NCBI RefSeq assembly: GCF_018398425.1
Contig: NZ_JADPMV010000001.1
Span: 1,736,001 to 1,800,000 of the forward strand
DNA length: 64,000 nucleotides
Source: Pseudomonas lalucatii
Lineage (GTDB): Bacteria; Pseudomonadota; Gammaproteobacteria; Pseudomonadales; Pseudomonadaceae
Direction: 5' to 3'
Part shown: positions 51,140 through 59,712 of the stretch, in pieces
Layout: every line of letters begins with the position of its first letter
How positions within the stretch are numbered: position 1 is the stretch's first letter
Notes under the pieces: generated by a model
Told to the model about the DNA's origin: nothing
The model's database searches: none
Seen by the model: the letters and a program-made list of their open reading frames with translations, nothing else
Program-made: the position numbers and the translations under genes

Positions 51140-51160
51140 AGTGACTACAAAGTGACTACA
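51140..51160. repeat. Tandem AGTGACTACA repeats near the attachment site
   Basis: Two 10-base direct repeats AGTGACTACA at 51140-51149 and 51151-51160, ~50 bases inside the element. Spacing of 11 bases (one helical turn) fits arm-type binding sites of a tyrosine integrase. Confidence 0.4.
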
Positions 51161-51166
51161 CCATGT

Positions 51167-51553
51167 CTACGCCGCCTCCCTGCCTGTCTTCACCTGCGCG
51201 ACTAAGCGTTCGCTTTTCAGAGCCCAGATCTTAGGTGCTGCATAGCCCACAACGAACGATAGCGCCCAAATGCGAGCGAAGGTTGCTGGCGACTCATGCA
51301 GCATGCCGATGAAGTAGAGGCCGAAAACGAACCCTAGTACCCCACCGACATAGACCCTCATCCCTATCCATGCTCCTCTGGACTCTTGCATTTCCGGGGA
51401 AGCGATCTGGAGGTCATCAAGGACCCTTGGCGGGGCATCGTGATCAATAGTCGCCATAATTGACTGAACAATGCTGCCCATCACCGCACCGAACGTGCAG
51501 GCAGCCAGCAAAGCAATGTCGAAAACAGTAAAGCCGAGCAAACTGAACTCCAT
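51167..51553 (-). CDS. Small membrane protein, unknown
   Basis: A 128-residue protein with three hydrophobic stretches (FDIALLAACTFGAVMGSIV, VYVGGVLGFVFGLYFIGML and IWALSFVVGYAAP). No family recognised. It follows higA on the same strand and lies at the integrated end of the prophage, a usual place for accessory genes. Confidence 0.6.
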   Translation of the reverse strand: MEFSLLGFTVFDIALLAACTFGAVMGSIVQSIMATIDHDAPPRVLDDLQIASPEMQESRGAWIGMRVYVGGVLGFVFGLYFIGMLHESPATFARIWALSFVVGYAAPKIWALKSERLVAQVKTGREAA

Positions 51554-51577
51554 TTCTTAAGCCCTCAAACTGAATAA

Positions 51578-51883
51578 CTAGCTCGCTACACGCAGCGGCT
51601 CAATCTCATGCTCAATCTCTTCGCCAGCCTCGGCGTAGGTAGTCGCCAGAGCATACTCAGTCTGTAGGTTCATCCAGAACTGAGCGGACGTGTCGAAGTA
51701 CCGCCCCAGCCGGATAGCCGTATCAGCGGTGATGCCACGACGCTCCCGCACAATGTCATTGATGGTCGGCGCCGACACATGCAGAGCGCGAGCCAGAGCC
51801 GTCGGGGTCATGCCCAGTGGCTCCAAAAACTCTTCGCGCAGCACTTCACCAGGGTGAACGGGGCGCATGCCGTTGATTGCCAT
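51578..51883 (-). CDS. higA: HigA-family antitoxin
   Basis: A 101-residue XRE-type antitoxin starting MAINGMRPVHPGEVLREEFL, the HigA signature, with HTH residues ~25-65 (TALARALHVSAPTINDIVRE). Neutralises HigB encoded 12 bases upstream and should bind the operator at 52185. Confidence 0.92.
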   Translation of the reverse strand: MAINGMRPVHPGEVLREEFLEPLGMTPTALARALHVSAPTINDIVRERRGITADTAIRLGRYFDTSAQFWMNLQTEYALATTYAEAGEEIEHEIEPLRVAS

Positions 51884-51895
51884 GTTGCCACCTCC

Positions 51896-52174
51896 TCAGT
51901 GGTAGTCGACGATCTCTACTTGTGCGGGGCCAGAATCAGTCCAGACAAAGCAGATCCGCCATTGATCGTTGATCCTGATGCTGTGTTGCCCAGCCCGATC
52001 CCCATGCAACTGCTCAAGCCGGTTACCCGGTGGAGAACGCAGGTCTCGCAGCTCAACAGCCGCATTCAGCATCGTCAGCTTCCGCGTAGCCACGTTGAGA
52101 ACGTTGGCCCAGCGTCTGGAGCTCCCTGACTCGAACAGAGCCTGGGTTTCTGCACATCTGAAACTCAGGATCAC
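51896..52174 (-). CDS. higB: HigB-family toxin
   Basis: A 92-residue RelE/ParE-superfamily mRNA interferase with LRSPPGNRLEQLHGDRAGQH and SIRINDQWRICFVW, the HigB core. Toxin-first order is typical of higBA. Pf prophages of P. aeruginosa carry a toxin-antitoxin pair in the same position next to the integrase. Confidence 0.92.
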   Translation of the reverse strand: MILSFRCAETQALFESGSSRRWANVLNVATRKLTMLNAAVELRDLRSPPGNRLEQLHGDRAGQHSIRINDQWRICFVWTDSGPAQVEIVDYH

Positions 52175-52184
52175 GCTTTAATCC

Positions 52185-52201
52185 TTAACGTTAAGCGTTA
52201 A
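52185..52201. promoter_or_regulatory. Probable HigA operator
   Basis: Inverted repeat TTAACG-TTAAG-CGTTAA (52185-52201), 11 bases upstream of higB, in an AT-rich promoter. Confidence 0.65.
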
Positions 52202-52222
52202 ATTGATCATACATCCACCCTG

Positions 52223-53212
52223 TCAACCTGTCACGCACCCAATCTGCGCCAGTGGAGAAAACCTAAGCGCCGACTCCAGATGATCCGGCGACAGGTGCGC
52301 ATAGCGCATGGTCATGGTGATGGAGGAATGGCCCAGGATGCGCTGCAGGCCGAGGATGTCGCCGCCCGCCATCATGTAGTGACTGGCGAAGGTGTGCCGC
52401 AGGATGTGGGTCATCTGGCCGGGCGTGCGGAAACCGCATCGCTCGTAGGCGCTGCGAAACGCCGACCTGCAGGACATGAACAGTCGACCGGAGCCGGGCA
52501 TGCCGAGCTTGAGGGCTATGTCTTCGACGGCCTTGGGGATCGGCACCGAGCGCGACTGGCGGTTCTTCGTCCGGTGGAAGTGCACCTTGCCCCCGAAGAT
52601 GGCCGTCCGCCCCAGGCTTTCCGCCTCCTCCCACCGGGCACCCGTGGCCAGGCAGATCAGCGCCACCGGATAGGTGTGATTGTTCGTCGACTTGCGGCAC
52701 TCATCGAGCAGCTGGCGAACCTGCTCCAGGCTCAGAAAGGACAGCTCGATCTGATCGGTCTTGATCTGACGGATGCTGGCGAGGGGATTCTTGCCCGCCC
52801 AGGCGCCAAGGCGGATCAGCTCGGAGAACACGGCCGAGAGATAGCGTTGTTCATGGTTGACGGTGTGCGGTGAGGCTTCCTTCAAGCGCTGCTGGCGATA
52901 GCGGGCCCACGCTAACGAATCGAACTCAGATGCCTGCGGATCGCCCAGGCGCTCCACCACTGCCAGGGTCCGCGAGAGGCGGTATTTCTCATCCTTGAGC
53001 GAGCAGCCATGCAGGTCATACCAGACCTTTACCAGATCGGAGAGGCGGTCATCCAACGGCCGGCCCGTCTGGTTCAGCGTCGCGAAGAAGTCAGACTCAT
53101 AGCGCTGTGCGGCTGCCTTGGTGAGAAAGCCCTTCTTGCGGATACGGCGCCCCGTGCGGCCATTCTCATAGAAATCGGCCGTCCAGGTCTTGCCGTCCTT
53201 GCGTACCGTCAT
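52223..53212 (-). CDS. Phage integrase (tyrosine recombinase)
   Basis: A 329-residue tyrosine recombinase. The ATG at 53212 overlaps the Rep stop by 4 bases and is preferred over one five codons upstream. Catalytic residues are visible: Arg193 (GARWEEAES), Lys216 region (HRTKNRQSR), His269-x-x-Arg272 (HILRHTF), His295 (ILGHSS) and Tyr304 (MRYAHL). It would integrate the phage at the tRNA-Met gene ~1.1 kb away. Confidence 0.93.
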   Translation of the reverse strand: MTVRKDGKTWTADFYENGRTGRRIRKKGFLTKAAAQRYESDFFATLNQTGRPLDDRLSDLVKVWYDLHGCSLKDEKYRLSRTLAVVERLGDPQASEFDSLAWARYRQQRLKEASPHTVNHEQRYLSAVFSELIRLGAWAGKNPLASIRQIKTDQIELSFLSLEQVRQLLDECRKSTNNHTYPVALICLATGARWEEAESLGRTAIFGGKVHFHRTKNRQSRSVPIPKAVEDIALKLGMPGSGRLFMSCRSAFRSAYERCGFRTPGQMTHILRHTFASHYMMAGGDILGLQRILGHSSITMTMRYAHLSPDHLESALRFSPLAQIGCVTG

Positions 53213-54492
53213 ACCGCCCTGCCCCACCTGACATTACGCTCCTCGAGCAGCGCCTTGATGTGCTTGTACAGGTCGTACTCGCTCATGTCCTTGGCGGCGT
53301 AGTGGTCGCGGATGACCGGCCAGCAATCCCACTGCTGGAGGGTTTCAAATGCCTTTTTTGCGCCCACCCGCTCCCTTGCCAGTAGGCTGACGAAGTTTCC
53401 CAGGAACAGCTCCACGTTCTTCCCGGAGAAGCCCCGGCTGGTCTTGTGATAGCGCTTGTATTCGGTCTGATCGAGCAGCGAGTCAACCGGCAGATCGACC
53501 CGCACGTCATCGCGAATCAGCGTCCAGATCGGCGCGAAATAACCCGGCCGGGCCAACAACTTGAACTGCCCCAGGCCATAGCGCCACAGGCCGTCCAGAT
53601 GGGCCGAGAACGCCGCATAGGAGCGGGTGTCGATGGCTTCACCGGTCTTGGCGTCGATGGAGCCGCTGGCGAACTGCTGGATGATCGAGTGGTGATAGCG
53701 CAGCTCCACCCGCCACACGTCTTGCGCCGGGTCGTAGTTGTCCGGGTCGCCTGCGTCGAAGCTGTCGCGGCGTTTCCAGACGCTTTCCCAGTAGTCGAGC
53801 TTGTCCGTGGCGCGGGCCTGTTCGGTCTTGTTGTAGATGGCCAGTTGTATGCCACCGGCCGAACCGAACATGGAGGTTTCCCCACGTCCGTAGACGCTGC
53901 TTTTCGTAGCCCAATGGACTTCGTTGATGCCGGAGATGTCGCGGTGGGTGCGCGCCTTGCAGTGCATGCGGGCGACCAGATCGACGGGCGGCGTCCAGCC
54001 CTGCAGGTCCAACGCCAGATGGACCGCGCACTGGTTGAGCTCCAGGTGGGTCAGCACGGCGTCGGCGTAGTAGTCCAGGCGCTCTTGCAGACGCTCGGGC
54101 GAGAAGGCGTCGATGGCATGGGGCGACACCTCGATTTTCAGGTGGGGGCCGACGTTGTCGAGCTTGGCGTTGAAGTTCTTCACCAAGAGGATGATGCCCA
54201 GGTCGGCGTTCTGCAGCTTGTACTGGTAGCCCGAATCGCGCCCTACCCGTCCCGAATGCCAGCGCTGGCCGGCGAAATCGACCATGACGCCCGGCGTCTC
54301 AAACAGCGCCATGATCTCCGGACGGATCATGCCCCGGTACAGCTGCCGCACCGTATCGACGCCACAGCGCAGCAGGCGAACGCCTGACAGGTCGACGAAG
54401 CCCATATGGCCCGGATCAACGAAAAGACGACTTTTCGAATCCTCCAATCCGGTTTCCAAATCGATACGGGAGAAGTCCTTTGCTCTGGCCAT
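53209..54492 (-). CDS. Inovirus replication initiation protein (Rep)
   Basis: A 427-residue protein, the same size class as the Pf1/Pf4 Rep protein and in the same place, upstream of integrase. The region YGRGETSMFGSAGGIQLAIY and WRVELRYHHSIIQQ is typical of phage replication initiation factors (Rep_trans-type), which nick the double-stranded form to start rolling-circle replication. Confidence 0.85.
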   Translation of the reverse strand: MARAKDFSRIDLETGLEDSKSRLFVDPGHMGFVDLSGVRLLRCGVDTVRQLYRGMIRPEIMALFETPGVMVDFAGQRWHSGRVGRDSGYQYKLQNADLGIILLVKNFNAKLDNVGPHLKIEVSPHAIDAFSPERLQERLDYYADAVLTHLELNQCAVHLALDLQGWTPPVDLVARMHCKARTHRDISGINEVHWATKSSVYGRGETSMFGSAGGIQLAIYNKTEQARATDKLDYWESVWKRRDSFDAGDPDNYDPAQDVWRVELRYHHSIIQQFASGSIDAKTGEAIDTRSYAAFSAHLDGLWRYGLGQFKLLARPGYFAPIWTLIRDDVRVDLPVDSLLDQTEYKRYHKTSRGFSGKNVELFLGNFVSLLARERVGAKKAFETLQQWDCWPVIRDHYAAKDMSEYDLYKHIKALLEERNVRWGRAV

Positions 54493-54558
54493 TTCACACC
54501 CTTCACTCTGGATTAGTCTGGTCGTTTAGTTCTGTTTATCTGACGTGTTACAGGGACG

Positions 54559-55920
54559 TCAGCGCGCCCCGGCGCGGCCCGTGTGGCGCGCAGCGTCACC
54601 GGCTGCGCCGATACCGCTGCGCGCCCCCTCGACCGCTTGGGGGATCAGTTCTCGCACTGGATCAGGCACCGATACTCCGTCCACCGCCCGGTGGATCGAG
54701 GCGGTCAGCAACACCACCAAGTTGGTGGCGCGGAGCTTGGATGAGGTCGAGCGGAACAGGCCTCCCACCACCGGAATGTCCGACAGGAACGGGACCCGGC
54801 TGTGCGACTTGTCGATCTGTTCGGAGCGCAGCCCACCGAGCAGCACGCCCCCGCCATCGGGCAACTGCACGCGGGTCGAGAGGCGCCTTGTGTTGGTGAT
54901 GATGTCGGCGGCGCTGGTGTCGTCCGAGACGCTGGAGGCGGACTGGTTGACCTGCAGTTCGATGGCCCCGGATGGCGTGATGAAGGGGGTGACTTCCAGG
55001 GACACGCCTACATCCTGGCGCACGATGGTTTGGAACGGATCGGAAGCTGGGGTCGAACCGCTGGTGGTCTGGCCGGTGATGAAAGGCACGTTTTGGCCGA
55101 CGACGATGGAAGCGGCCTCGCGGTTGAGGGTGAGCAGCTGCGGGGTGGAGAGGATGCGGTTGTTGCCGGTTACCTTGACGGCCTGGAGGAAGGCCGAGAG
55201 CGTGGGCCCGGAGAAGGTCAGGGAGAAACCCAGGTCGGAACGGTCGGAACTGCGCAGGGTGACGCCGGCGGCATCGAGGCGCTTGCTGTCGAGGCCGACA
55301 TTTAGGCCGAGGTCTTCGAAGTCAGAATCGGCCAGTTCGGCGACCACGGCGGTGATCACCACTTGCCGACGCGGCTTATCGATTTCCGCGAGCACCTGGG
55401 CGATCACGTCGAGCTGCTTTGTGGTGGCGGTGACGATGATCGCGTTGGAGGTGGGCGACGGCGTGGCCATGACGCCGCTGGCGGATTGCTCGCTTTGCTC
55501 GTTGCGTGATTGCAGCACGTCGCGGATCGACTGATAGGCGAAGTCCGATTGCAGGTGCTGGAGTTGGAAGACCCGGGTGCGCAGGTCGGGCGACTCGGGA
55601 ATCGCCTGCGAGCTGATCAGGATGCTGCCGCCGCTGGCCGAAAAATGATAGCCGGCACTGGTCACGGCATCTTCCAGCAGGCGCTCCAGCTCGGCCTTGT
55701 TGCCGTAGGTGGCGAACACGCTGATGGGTGCCGAGCGGATATCGGAGCCGACCACCACCGGCTTATCCAGGATGTCGGCCGACCACTCGACGAAGTCCTG
55801 CAGGGTGGCGTCGTAGAGTTCGACCCGTTCGGCAGCCAGTACGGGCTGTGCGAGCAGGAAGATGGCCGCCAGCCAGGCCAGGACAGAGGGGCTGACCCCG
55901 TGTTGTTTGCGTGCGCTCAT
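54559..55920 (-). CDS. Phage secretin (pIV-like, type II/III secretion family)
   Basis: A 453-residue outer-membrane channel protein. Signal peptide (residues ~1-29, VLAAE), N-terminal N0/N1-like domains (LQDFVEWSADILDKPVVVGS; SNAIIVTATTKQLDVIAQVL) and the secretin core (ILSTPQLLTLNREAASIVVGQNVPF; VPFLSDIPVVGGLFR; LVVLLTASI). It would form the exit channel for virions. Starts 5 bases after the Zot stop, so the phage carries its own secretin in the export module. Confidence 0.9.
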   Translation of the reverse strand: MSARKQHGVSPSVLAWLAAIFLLAQPVLAAERVELYDATLQDFVEWSADILDKPVVVGSDIRSAPISVFATYGNKAELERLLEDAVTSAGYHFSASGGSILISSQAIPESPDLRTRVFQLQHLQSDFAYQSIRDVLQSRNEQSEQSASGVMATPSPTSNAIIVTATTKQLDVIAQVLAEIDKPRRQVVITAVVAELADSDFEDLGLNVGLDSKRLDAAGVTLRSSDRSDLGFSLTFSGPTLSAFLQAVKVTGNNRILSTPQLLTLNREAASIVVGQNVPFITGQTTSGSTPASDPFQTIVRQDVGVSLEVTPFITPSGAIELQVNQSASSVSDDTSAADIITNTRRLSTRVQLPDGGGVLLGGLRSEQIDKSHSRVPFLSDIPVVGGLFRSTSSKLRATNLVVLLTASIHRAVDGVSVPDPVRELIPQAVEGARSGIGAAGDAARHTGRAGAR

Positions 55921-55924
55921 GGCT

Positions 55925-57019
55925 TCACCTGTAGATCGAGAGGTAGTCGTCGCCCCGCACCAACAGGGCTTCGCGGGGGCCGCGGTCCTTCACCACCACA
56001 TCGCGGACGCTGAGGTCTTCGCTGTTGAGCCGGGCGCCATCGGCCTGGCGGAACACGTAGAAGCTTTGCCCGGACAGGCGCCCGTAGCTGGCGATACGCA
56101 GGTCGCGGAACTCGTCGGCCAGCTTGCCGGCGGTCTGTTGGCGTTCGGCCTGGGCGGTCGTGGTGACCTTGGGGGCGTTGACCAGGGCGATGCTGGCGAA
56201 CACCGGGACGCTGATGCATAGAGCACTCAGGGCGCCGAGGAAGAAGCCATTGATGACGCCGAAGCGCTTGAAGAAGATCTTGGTGGTGCGCATGTAGAAG
56301 TCCCCATCGCGCGTAGCGGGCGGCAAGGGCCGACGCCAGTAGCCGGGCGGCAGCATCGAGTAGGCGCCCTTGTCGTAGTCCTTGTTGTATTCCTGGGTGG
56401 TGTCGTAGAAGTCGTAGAACTCTTCGCCGCGGTAGAACCAGTCGTCGACCTTGGGTGAGTTGAACTTGGGGCCGTACTTGACGATGGCTTGGTGCATCTT
56501 CGGCAGCCGGCCCTTGAGCCAGCCGAGGGTGAACACCCGCAGCAGCAGGCCGAAGGGAAACGGCAGCTTCATTCGGTCCCAGCGGTTGATGTAGACGACA
56601 TGCTCGGCAATCGACTCGCGAATCTGCTTGTCGATGACGTTGACGTTCTGCACGCACAGCCACAGGTCCCAGCGGCGTTTGCGCAGGAACAGGAAGAACT
56701 TGAGCAGGTCGGTACGGCCGCCGCTGTTCCAGTCGCGGGAGTTCAGCCAGACGCCGGCCTCGTCGAGGAAGATGCCGCCGAAACGTTCTTCGTCGTAGCT
56801 GTCGTGGCCCATGCCCAGGCCGATCAGGTCGTCCGCCGAGGGCAGGTCGGGCAAGCGCACCAGACGCGAATAACGGTTGTCGCGCTGGCACAGCTTGTCC
56901 ATCTTGACGTCGATGTTCACCGCCACCCGGCGCCGCTGCTTGAGGTAGGCGAGGATGCGCATAACGACGAGTAGCGTTTTGCCGGCACCTAGCTTGCCGG
57001 TGACGATGTACACGGCCAT
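55925..57019 (-). CDS. Zot-domain ATPase (pI-like assembly protein)
   Basis: A 364-residue inner-membrane morphogenesis ATPase: Walker A GKLGAGKT (residues 8-15), Walker B GGIFLDEAGVW, and a single membrane helix near residue 250 (GFFLGALSALCISVPVFASI) followed by a periplasmic tail. It extrudes phage DNA while coat subunits are added, working with the secretin downstream. The toxin name of this family refers to a V. cholerae phage homologue; no toxin role is implied. Confidence 0.92.
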   Translation of the reverse strand: MAVYIVTGKLGAGKTLLVVMRILAYLKQRRRVAVNIDVKMDKLCQRDNRYSRLVRLPDLPSADDLIGLGMGHDSYDEERFGGIFLDEAGVWLNSRDWNSGGRTDLLKFFLFLRKRRWDLWLCVQNVNVIDKQIRESIAEHVVYINRWDRMKLPFPFGLLLRVFTLGWLKGRLPKMHQAIVKYGPKFNSPKVDDWFYRGEEFYDFYDTTQEYNKDYDKGAYSMLPPGYWRRPLPPATRDGDFYMRTTKIFFKRFGVINGFFLGALSALCISVPVFASIALVNAPKVTTTAQAERQQTAGKLADEFRDLRIASYGRLSGQSFYVFRQADGARLNSEDLSVRDVVVKDRGPREALLVRGDDYLSIYR

Positions 57020-57028
57020 GACCAGTGC

Positions 57029-57400
57029 TCAGGTATGAATGAACTGCTCGGAAAGCCGGTGAATCCAGAAGAACACCAGCGATTTGATCTTGGCGATGAC
57101 CAAGAGCGAGATGCAGAACGACAGGTTGGACGGGATGAACATGCGGCCGACTTCGAAGTAGCTGTTGGCGCCATGGCCGAGGACTTCGCCCAGTAGCTCG
57201 ACCACCGCTTCGACCAGCACATTGACCGCCAGATGGATGGCCGCGACGATCAGAAAGAAGATGGCGATCTTCTTGAAGAACTGGGCGATGAAGGCCAGTA
57301 CCGGCCCGATGATCGGGCCGATGAAGCCCACCAGGAACTGCCCCAGGCGGCCGAACAGGTTGGGAAAGAACTTCTTGAGAAAGCCGATGATCCAGCTCAT
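57029..57400 (-). CDS. Minor coat protein, pVI-like
   Basis: A 123-residue hydrophobic protein with three membrane segments (IGPIIGPVLAFIAQF; IAIFFLIVAAIHLAVNVLV; LSFCISLLVIAKIKSLVFF). Size, hydrophobicity and place between the pIII-like gene and Zot are those of inovirus pVI-type proteins. Start codon abuts the pIII-like stop. Confidence 0.78.
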   Translation of the reverse strand: MSWIIGFLKKFFPNLFGRLGQFLVGFIGPIIGPVLAFIAQFFKKIAIFFLIVAAIHLAVNVLVEAVVELLGEVLGHGANSYFEVGRMFIPSNLSFCISLLVIAKIKSLVFFWIHRLSEQFIHT

Positions 57401-58918
57401 CTAGAAGCCTCCCTTGTTGGCTTTGGCGTCTTCCAGACGCAGCCCGGCATAGAGAATCTTCCAGAAGCCGACGATAGTGATCATCCACACCAGGTATTCG
57501 AGCAGCGGCTTGAGCCGGGTCAGTTCGCAGACCGGCAGTTCGAGGGCGCTGTAGTACTCGCCGAGGTTGAACTCGATGGCGTAGGCGTTGCAGCCGTAGG
57601 CCGACGGCAGCACGTCATTGAGAAAGTCCAGGGAGGCGACCACGTAGCCGTCCGGGTCGAACATGCCGCCCTGGCCGGCCACCAGCTCGGGAATGGTGTC
57701 CTCCAGGGCTTCTTGCGCCTCGCTGTCGCGCTCGCCGACGAGTTGTTCGGTCTGCTCGCCGATCATGCCGCCGAGTTGTTCGCCCAAGCCCTGGGCCTCG
57801 CTGCCGATGGCGTCGCCGTTGCCATCGCCGGAGCCGTCGTAGTCGTCGCCGAGCAGTTCGTCCAGCTGCTCACCGATACCGCCGAGCAGATCGGTGATGC
57901 CGCCGAGCAAGGAATTGGTCTTGTCGATCTTGGCGCCGAGCTTGTCGCCCAGTTGGTCGAGCCCTTCGTTGGTGGCGCCCTGATCACCGTCCTGGGCTCC
58001 GGGATTGCCGGTGCTGCCCGGTGCCTTGGGGTCGTTGTTCTCGTTGCCGTCTGCGTTGCCGCCATTCTTCGGGTGATCGGGCGAGTCCTGGGGAATCTGC
58101 TGAGTCGGGTTCTTCGGGTCGAAGCAGACTTGTTCGCCGTTGGCATAGCCGCAGTTGCGGGTTTCCTGATTGGCCGGATAGCAGCCCCAAGTGCCGTTGA
58201 AGTAGCCGCAGCCGGATTCGGTTTCGAAGCAGCCCTGCTGGCCGTTGAAAGTGCCGCAGCCGGATTCTTGATCTTGGAAGCAGTAGGTAGAGCCACCGCC
58301 GGTGACGCAGTTTTCCGGGGCTTGGCCCGGGTCGGACGGCAACGGCGCACAGGTATCGGCAGTGCACTCGGGCGAGCCGGATACAGCGGGATCACCCGAT
58401 GGTGAATAGCGGGTTACGCAAATGGAGGTGGAAATATCGCAATTGGTTTTGCCATTGGGCGCCGAGACGTACTCGCAGCCATCGCTGTTGACGGTATCCG
58501 GGCAGGAAAAAACCTTGAGTGCCTCGTTGTAGGTACATTCCTGAGCGCTGTAGATATCTGGCGCGGTGGAGCAGTTGACAGGTACTTGGGGCTCCTCACA
58601 AACACCCGTGGAGGGGTTCATTACATAATCTGATGGGTCACAGGTATCCCCCGTGCGATAGATATTAAATGTGCTGGGATGACTGCCATTGGGATAGGTG
58701 CAGTAACCAGAGGTGGGCGAAGTCAAGACATAGCCATAAACGGTGGGGTCAGCGTTGCCGCCAAGGCGATTACACACGACGGCAGGGCTGGAACCCGATC
58801 TGCCGAAGTAGCTGTTGACCCACACGTAACTAGCCGCCTGGGCGGCGGGAACCAGCAGAAAGAGTTGCCCCCACCCCATCAGGGTGAGGGCCAGTAACAG
58901 GCGGATAGCCGCGCGCAT
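57401..58918 (-). CDS. Minor coat / host-attachment protein, pIII-like
   Basis: A 505-residue exported protein: signal peptide (residues 1-28, AQAA), a cysteine-rich N-terminal half with repeated units (ESGCGTFNGQQGCFE, ESGCGYFNGTWGCYP, then NCGYANGEQVCF), a Gly/Asn/Asp linker (~270-320), a coiled-coil-like part, and a C-terminal membrane anchor (YLVWMITIVGFWKILYAGL). This is the architecture of the pilus-binding adsorption protein at the virion tip. Confidence 0.85.
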   Translation of the reverse strand: MRAAIRLLLALTLMGWGQLFLLVPAAQAASYVWVNSYFGRSGSSPAVVCNRLGGNADPTVYGYVLTSPTSGYCTYPNGSHPSTFNIYRTGDTCDPSDYVMNPSTGVCEEPQVPVNCSTAPDIYSAQECTYNEALKVFSCPDTVNSDGCEYVSAPNGKTNCDISTSICVTRYSPSGDPAVSGSPECTADTCAPLPSDPGQAPENCVTGGGSTYCFQDQESGCGTFNGQQGCFETESGCGYFNGTWGCYPANQETRNCGYANGEQVCFDPKNPTQQIPQDSPDHPKNGGNADGNENNDPKAPGSTGNPGAQDGDQGATNEGLDQLGDKLGAKIDKTNSLLGGITDLLGGIGEQLDELLGDDYDGSGDGNGDAIGSEAQGLGEQLGGMIGEQTEQLVGERDSEAQEALEDTIPELVAGQGGMFDPDGYVVASLDFLNDVLPSAYGCNAYAIEFNLGEYYSALELPVCELTRLKPLLEYLVWMITIVGFWKILYAGLRLEDAKANKGGF

Positions 58919-58933
58919 CTATCCGCCTCCCCG

Positions 58934-59233
58934 TTACGCGCCAGCGGCCGAGAACACGCGGCCGGCCAGTTTGAACAGGGCGATGGCGCCGCGGATCACG
59001 CCGAACAGGATGGCGCCCGCCGCGACCAGGGTGCCGAAGGCAGTGGCCAGGTCGGTGAACACGTCGAGCATTTCCTGTGGCACGGTGATCGCCGCCTGAG
59101 CGGCGCCGGTAGTGGCCATGAGGGCGCCAGTGGCGACGATGGCAGCGACCTTGCCGCCCCGTGCTTGACCGACACGGGTAGCGGTGCTGCCGTTGCTGCG
59201 GCCGATGGCGTCGGCCAGTTGGGTCTGTTGCAT
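58934..59233 (-). CDS. Major coat protein, pVIII-like
   Basis: A 99-residue pre-coat protein; start is the ATG at 59233 with GAGGA upstream. A basic leader ending in AQA (residues ~30-47, VAAIVATGALMATTGAAQA) is followed by a ~52-residue mature coat: acidic start (ITVPQEMLDVF), hydrophobic middle (GTLVAAGAILFGVIRGAIAL) and basic end (FKLAGRVFSAAGA). Confidence 0.88.
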   Translation of the reverse strand: MQQTQLADAIGRSNGSTATRVGQARGGKVAAIVATGALMATTGAAQAAITVPQEMLDVFTDLATAFGTLVAAGAILFGVIRGAIALFKLAGRVFSAAGA

Positions 59234-59244
59234 AGGAAAAGTCC

Positions 59245-59370
59245 TCAGTTGGTTGATGCGTCGATCACTTCTTTCCAGCCGAGCCGGAAAGTGCCCCAGG
59301 CGACGCCCAGGCCCAGGGCTCCCACAAACAGCCCAGCGATAACGAGGTATTGCCCCCAGGTGAAAGCCAT
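59245..59370 (-). CDS. Tiny membrane coat-type protein (41 aa)
   Basis: Starts MAFTWGQYLVIAGLFVGALG and ends EVIDASTN: one membrane helix and a charged tail. It sits directly upstream of the major coat gene in the position of inovirus pVII/pIX (Pf CoaA-like) minor coat proteins. Small size makes family assignment tentative. Confidence 0.72.
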   Translation of the reverse strand: MAFTWGQYLVIAGLFVGALGLGVAWGTFRLGWKEVIDASTN

Positions 59371-59376
59371 AGCCCG

Positions 59377-59496
59377 TTACCTCTGGTGCCCGTGGATGAG
59401 GCCCAGGGCGGCCAGATAGACCAAACCCTGGATGAACTGGAGGGCCCACAGGTCGCCGAGCGTGACGTTGACCAGGTAGCTCTCGATCGAGCCCAT
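59377..59496 (-). CDS. Tiny membrane coat-type protein (39 aa)
   Basis: Starts MGSIESYLVNVTLGDLWALQ and contains FIQGLVYLAALGLIHG: a single hydrophobic segment. A GGGGGG Shine-Dalgarno stretch precedes the ATG at 59496. Second probable pVII/pIX-like minor coat protein, 6 bases before the next one. Confidence 0.7.
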   Translation of the reverse strand: MGSIESYLVNVTLGDLWALQFIQGLVYLAALGLIHGHQR

Positions 59497-59510
59497 GGTT
59501 GAATCCCCCC

Positions 59511-59696
59511 TTATTCGTTGCCCGGCTCTGCCTGGTTTGCCACCGGTTGGCTGGCGTCCAGGCAGTCAGGGCAGATGGCGTAGTCGGGCGCCGTGCGGAA
59601 GTCGCTTAACCGCTCGCGCTGTTCGGCTGGCAGGTTGTGCAGCTGGCCCATGGGAGCCAGGCACAGGTCGCAAAGCACACGGTCGACGATCAGCAC
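59511..59696 (-). CDS. Small zinc-ribbon-like phage protein
   Basis: A 61-residue protein with two CxxC pairs (CDLC and CPDC) about 30 residues apart, suggesting a zinc knuckle. It lies between the putative ssDNA-binding gene and the coat genes. Function unknown; possibly nucleic-acid binding. Confidence 0.65.
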   Translation of the reverse strand: MLIVDRVLCDLCLAPMGQLHNLPAEQRERLSDFRTAPDYAICPDCLDASQPVANQAEPGNE

Positions 59697-59712
59697 GGCG
59701 CGGCCCTCCCTG

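Noticed and set aside
55925..57019. Zonula occludens toxin reading of the Zot-domain gene
   Set aside because: In filamentous phages this family is the pI assembly ATPase; nothing here indicates toxin activity.
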